A stretch of DNA of 64,000 nt from Haloparvum sedimenti (GTDB taxonomy: Archaea > Halobacteriota > Halobacteria > Halobacteriales > Haloferacaceae): NCBI RefSeq assembly GCF_001462205.1, contig NZ_LKIR01000062.1:34082-98081 (forward strand), written 5' to 3'. The position numbers and the translations under genes are program-made. This document shows positions 61,558-64,000 of this stretch, in pieces. Below the pieces are notes generated by a model. The model was not told the DNA's origin. It worked only from the letters and a program-made list of their open reading frames with translations, and did not search any database. Numbering within the stretch: position 1 is the first letter of the stretch; every line of letters starts with the position of its first letter.

Positions 61558-62182
61558 TTCATACTCGTGTGAGGAAACGTTTGGACCCAAAATCGGGCGT
61601 CTCAACCCCCTCTCGTTTCGGGTCCAGCCGTTCATAATCGGGTTTTGTCTCCGGGAGGTCTCTGTCTCACAAAGCGCAACGGGGAGTATGAACGGTGGTG
61701 GCGCAGGGTTCGGGACGGGGACCTACGCGGATCGGGGGCAGCTGACTGCGGTCGCGGTCCGCGGTCGGGGAGATGAGGAGGCGACCGCGAACAGGGGGAG
61801 ACGGGTCGCTCGCGGCCGCGCTCCGCGTGATCGCGAAGTGATGGCGGTCGGCTCGCGGTCGGGTCACGACCTTGATCCGGACGTGAACGAGTCGGTGTGA
61901 CGGGCCGACCGCGGTCCGGGTAGACCAGCCGAATCTTCATAATCGGCTTTCGTCGGGCGATTTTTCGATCTGTCGGTCGCAACTCCCTGCGACATCCTCG
62001 ACCAGCGAGTCGTCTCGCACGCTCCACTCCCACGAAGCCGACGCGAACAGCCCGCATCGCGGCCGGTTTGTGACCACCCCCACAGCCGGCCGCGGCCGCA
62101 TGCACAGCACCCCTGGCGTCTTCATACTCACCCTCGATCGGAGCGTCACCCAGTCCTCCCGGGCAAAAACCCCGAGTATGAA
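61558..62182. repeat. Six copies of a TTCATA(C/A)TC motif in a gene-free stretch
   Basis: TTCATACTC at 61558-61566 and 62121-62129; its reverse complement GAGTATGAA at 61684-61692 and 62174-62182; and TTCATAATCGG at 61631-61641 and 61936-61946. They form facing pairs (61558/61684 and 62121/62174). The 785 bases between the endonuclease gene and the ATPase hold no gene that I believe; open frames here are short or of poor composition. Iterons, regulator sites or recombination sites are possible. Confidence 0.6.
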
Positions 62183-62301
62183 CACGCCCGTTTCCACGCT
62201 GCGAGACCCCTCCCCGTCGCGTGCTCCGGTTCACGACCTGGAAGCGGGGGATGAACCTGCTCCGGCCGACAGGCGACCAGTCCGTGTCTCTGCCCTCCCG
62301 C

Positions 62302-64000
62302 TCAGTCCGCGAGTTCGTCATCGTCCACGCGGTCGCGGAGCCACGTCACCGGATACATCGCGGTCAGCCCCGGCGTGTCGATGCGGAACTGCTGGGGTGG
62401 CGTCGTCGACGCGTACGTCTTCTCGACGCGTGGATCCTCATCCAGCGGGTCGTTCAGCGCGGTCAGTACCTCGTGGCCATCGCTCTGGCTCATCACCACC
62501 CAGATCGCCTCCGCGGGGTCACAGCTCGCGAGTTTGTCGAAGTCCTCCGGGACGGCACGTCGGAGGTCGTGATTGACGCGCTCCACCTCGACCACGACCT
62601 CGAACTCACCGTCCGCGTCCACCCCGGCAACGTCCAAGCGTCGATTCCCGTCGAGGTCGTAGTAGGGGATCACCTCGGCCACGTCGCTGTCGGGATCCTC
62701 GACATAGTCCGCCTCGAGGTAGCGTCGCGCCACCTCGACGGCAAAGACGTGCTGGCTCGTCTCCTCGAGGTCACCCTGACCGTGGCCGTAGTCGACGCCC
62801 TCGCGATAGTGTTCGCCGATCGCCTTGCGGCCGTCGGGCGTGACGGTGTACAGCCGGTGCGGGTGGTCCGTATCCCGCGTCAACACGCCCGCCTCACAGA
62901 GGTCGTCGACGGCTGCGCTCTCGATTCCGACGTACTCCTGTAACCGGATCATCGAGTCGTGCAGCAGGTCGTACGCGGGCGGCTCGTACCGCAGCTGCTG
63001 GGCGTTGTACACCGCCTGCAGGAACAGGAGCTGCGTCGTCGAGAACTCGCTATCGCGACACTCCGCGGGCGTCAGCTTCAGGTTGAGGTCGCAGATGGGG
63101 ATGTCCGCGGGGTCGACCGCGTCCAGATCGCCACAGCAGTTCGTCGCCCGGCGAACGCCGTCTAGTGACGGGTCGTACCGCGCGTCACATTCCCGACAAC
63201 GACAGGCGTGGATCTCGGCATCATACTCGACGGTGGGCGGAAGCCGGGTGGTGTGCGGGAGCGCGGAGTCGACACGGACCGTTTCGGGATCCGGTGCGTC
63301 CGACGCCTCCTCCTGGTCCTCCGCGTCGACCGTTGACGGCGACGCCAGCTGCAGCCCACATTCCGCGAGGACGCGGTCGCGCAGCCGGTCGCGAGCCGCC
63401 TCGAAGGTGGCGTGGCCGTCGGGCGCGAGCGGGCGTGACTCGGTCGGGTCCGTGGGTGGCGGCGACGGTGAGCCGACGAGGAACGGCCGTGGCGGCGTCT
63501 CGCCGAAGCCGGCCGGGAGCGAGACGACCCACTCGCCGCGCTGGAGCGCGCGGAGCCGCGTGGCAACGCGGTCGGCATCCATCTCGTCGGTCGCCAGTCG
63601 CTCCGCGAGCCCCCTGTCCGACGGCACCGGCCCGGTGATGATCGACCCGACATTGTTCAGCACCTCCTCGTACGCGCCCTCGTCGCGACTCCGCAGCTGT
63701 GCCGGATACTGCATCGCAAGCGTCACCGAACAGCCGAACCCGCGCGCCTGCGCCAGCAGCTCGCTGAGCACGTCCGAGACGGCGATACTGGCGGCCTCCT
63801 CTAGGTAGAGGTTGACGAGCGGCTGGTCCCCCTCTTCGCGGGCGGCACGCCGTTTGAGCGCGGTCCAGAGGTTCGACAGCAGTACGACCGCGAGCGTGCG
63901 CTGTGCCTCGCTGCGGAGGCGCCCGGTGTCGATCACGATCACCACGTCCTCGTTGAGGTAGTCGGCCAGGTCGAACTGTGGGTCGCCCTCCTCGGGCACG
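62302..64000 (-). CDS. Conjugation-type ATPase, C-terminal part (5' end outside window)
   Basis: About 566 residues are visible. Near the start is the second half of a HerA/VirB4/TraG-like motor: DVVIVIDTGRLRSEAQRTLA, Walker B-like LVNLYLEEAASI, GFGCSVTLAMQYPAQLRSRD; the Walker A part lies beyond the window. Further on are a Cys-rich knot (CRCREC...NCCGD), a winged helix (LYTVTPDGRKAIGEHYREG) and a region RRLDVAGVDADGEFEVVVEV that has the spacing of a PD-(D/E)xK nuclease core. Such proteins belong to integrated plasmids or conjugative elements of haloarchaea. The stop is 62302. Confidence 0.78.
   Translation of the reverse strand, partial: VPEEGDPQFDLADYLNEDVVIVIDTGRLRSEAQRTLAVVLLSNLWTALKRRAAREEGDQPLVNLYLEEAASIAVSDVLSELLAQARGFGCSVTLAMQYPAQLRSRDEGAYEEVLNNVGSIITGPVPSDRGLAERLATDEMDADRVATRLRALQRGEWVVSLPAGFGETPPRPFLVGSPSPPPTDPTESRPLAPDGHATFEAARDRLRDRVLAECGLQLASPSTVDAEDQEEASDAPDPETVRVDSALPHTTRLPPTVEYDAEIHACRCRECDARYDPSLDGVRRATNCCGDLDAVDPADIPICDLNLKLTPAECRDSEFSTTQLLFLQAVYNAQQLRYEPPAYDLLHDSMIRLQEYVGIESAAVDDLCEAGVLTRDTDHPHRLYTVTPDGRKAIGEHYREGVDYGHGQGDLEETSQHVFAVEVARRYLEADYVEDPDSDVAEVIPYYDLDGNRRLDVAGVDADGEFEVVVEVERVNHDLRRAVPEDFDKLASCDPAEAIWVVMSQSDGHEVLTALNDPLDEDPRVEKTYASTTPPQQFRIDTPGLTAMYPVTWLRDRVDDDELAD

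Noticed and set aside
61688..61900. A 70-codon plus-strand frame beginning inside one of the GAGTATGAA motifs
   Set aside because: Basic and Gly/Arg-rich, no homology pattern; the ATG belongs to a motif that is repeated in non-coding positions.
61632..62321. A 229-codon minus-strand open frame in the repeat-bearing gap
   Set aside because: Very Arg/Pro-rich, not acidic, no motif, and it overlaps the end of the ATPase gene in another frame.

Overview
The window is chromosomal DNA of an extremely halophilic archaeon (class Halobacteria), probably Halorubrum or a close relative. The evidence is very high GC with a strong GC preference at third codon positions, highly acidic predicted proteins, many ATGA/GTGA start-stop overlaps, TATA-box promoters about 25-35 bases before starts with little or no leader, and typical haloarchaeal genes: NreA with a PCNA-binding tail, membrane-bound LonB, a thermosome subunit, pantoate kinase, separate-subunit methylmalonyl-CoA mutase, KorAB and an HVO_0758-type zinc-finger micro-protein. 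The genus is an inference. I saw no rRNA, tRNA or CRISPR array.

Layout. 1-2.5 kb: end of dapF, dapE (lysine/diaminopimelate pathway) and a cyclase-family hydrolase. 2.5-6.5 kb: a two-gene cell-surface operon with an unusual non-acidic, lower-GC PKD-domain protein. 6.7-12.9 kb: an SDR, nreA, metG and the large subunit of methylmalonyl-CoA mutase. 12.9-13.75 kb: a gene-free block of repeats and large inverted repeats. 13.75-19 kb: aldo/keto reductase, zinc-finger micro-protein, MFS transporter, a glucosyl-3-phosphoglycerate synthase-like enzyme with a coupled small gene, and a CoA-pyrophosphatase-type Nudix protein. 19-26.5 kb: another repeat copy, a flavin reductase, korAB, a lipoprotein, a geranylgeranyl-reductase-family enzyme, and a Cys-rich four-helix copper-type protein. 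26.6-34.5 kb: topA, a CPBP protease, lonB, nadM, a SAM hydroxide adenosyltransferase and a universal stress protein. 34.6-42.7 kb: a regulator, a MinD-like ATPase with an acidic partner, cobyric acid synthase and cobalamin adenosyltransferase, and a divergent znuA-znuC-znuB operon behind two inverted repeats. 42.8-48.1 kb: a MarR-like/PemK pair, Hsp20, a DUF429-like pseudogene remnant, a radical-SAM/HhH protein, a metallo-beta-lactamase protein and VapBC. 48.2-51.5 kb: amphi-Trp protein, pantoate kinase, aspS and a zinc-ribbon membrane protein.

51.5-64 kb is the more mobile part. It holds an IS200/IS605 element with intact TnpA and TnpB, a repeat copy whose two hairpins covary with the copy at 13.4 kb, a thermosome gene, a candidate structured RNA, a REC-PAS-histidine-kinase protein divergent from a winged-helix regulator, and a free-standing intein-like LAGLIDADG protein. 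After it comes a gene-free stretch with six copies of a 9-base motif, then the C-terminal part of a conjugation-type ATPase that runs off the window. The last 4 kb look like the edge of an integrated element.

The observations I consider most worth following are the covarying double hairpin in the dispersed repeats, the free-standing intein-like protein beside repeat-rich DNA and the ATPase, the double hairpin at 56.69-56.76 kb, and the palindromic operators at the two toxin-antitoxin-like pairs.
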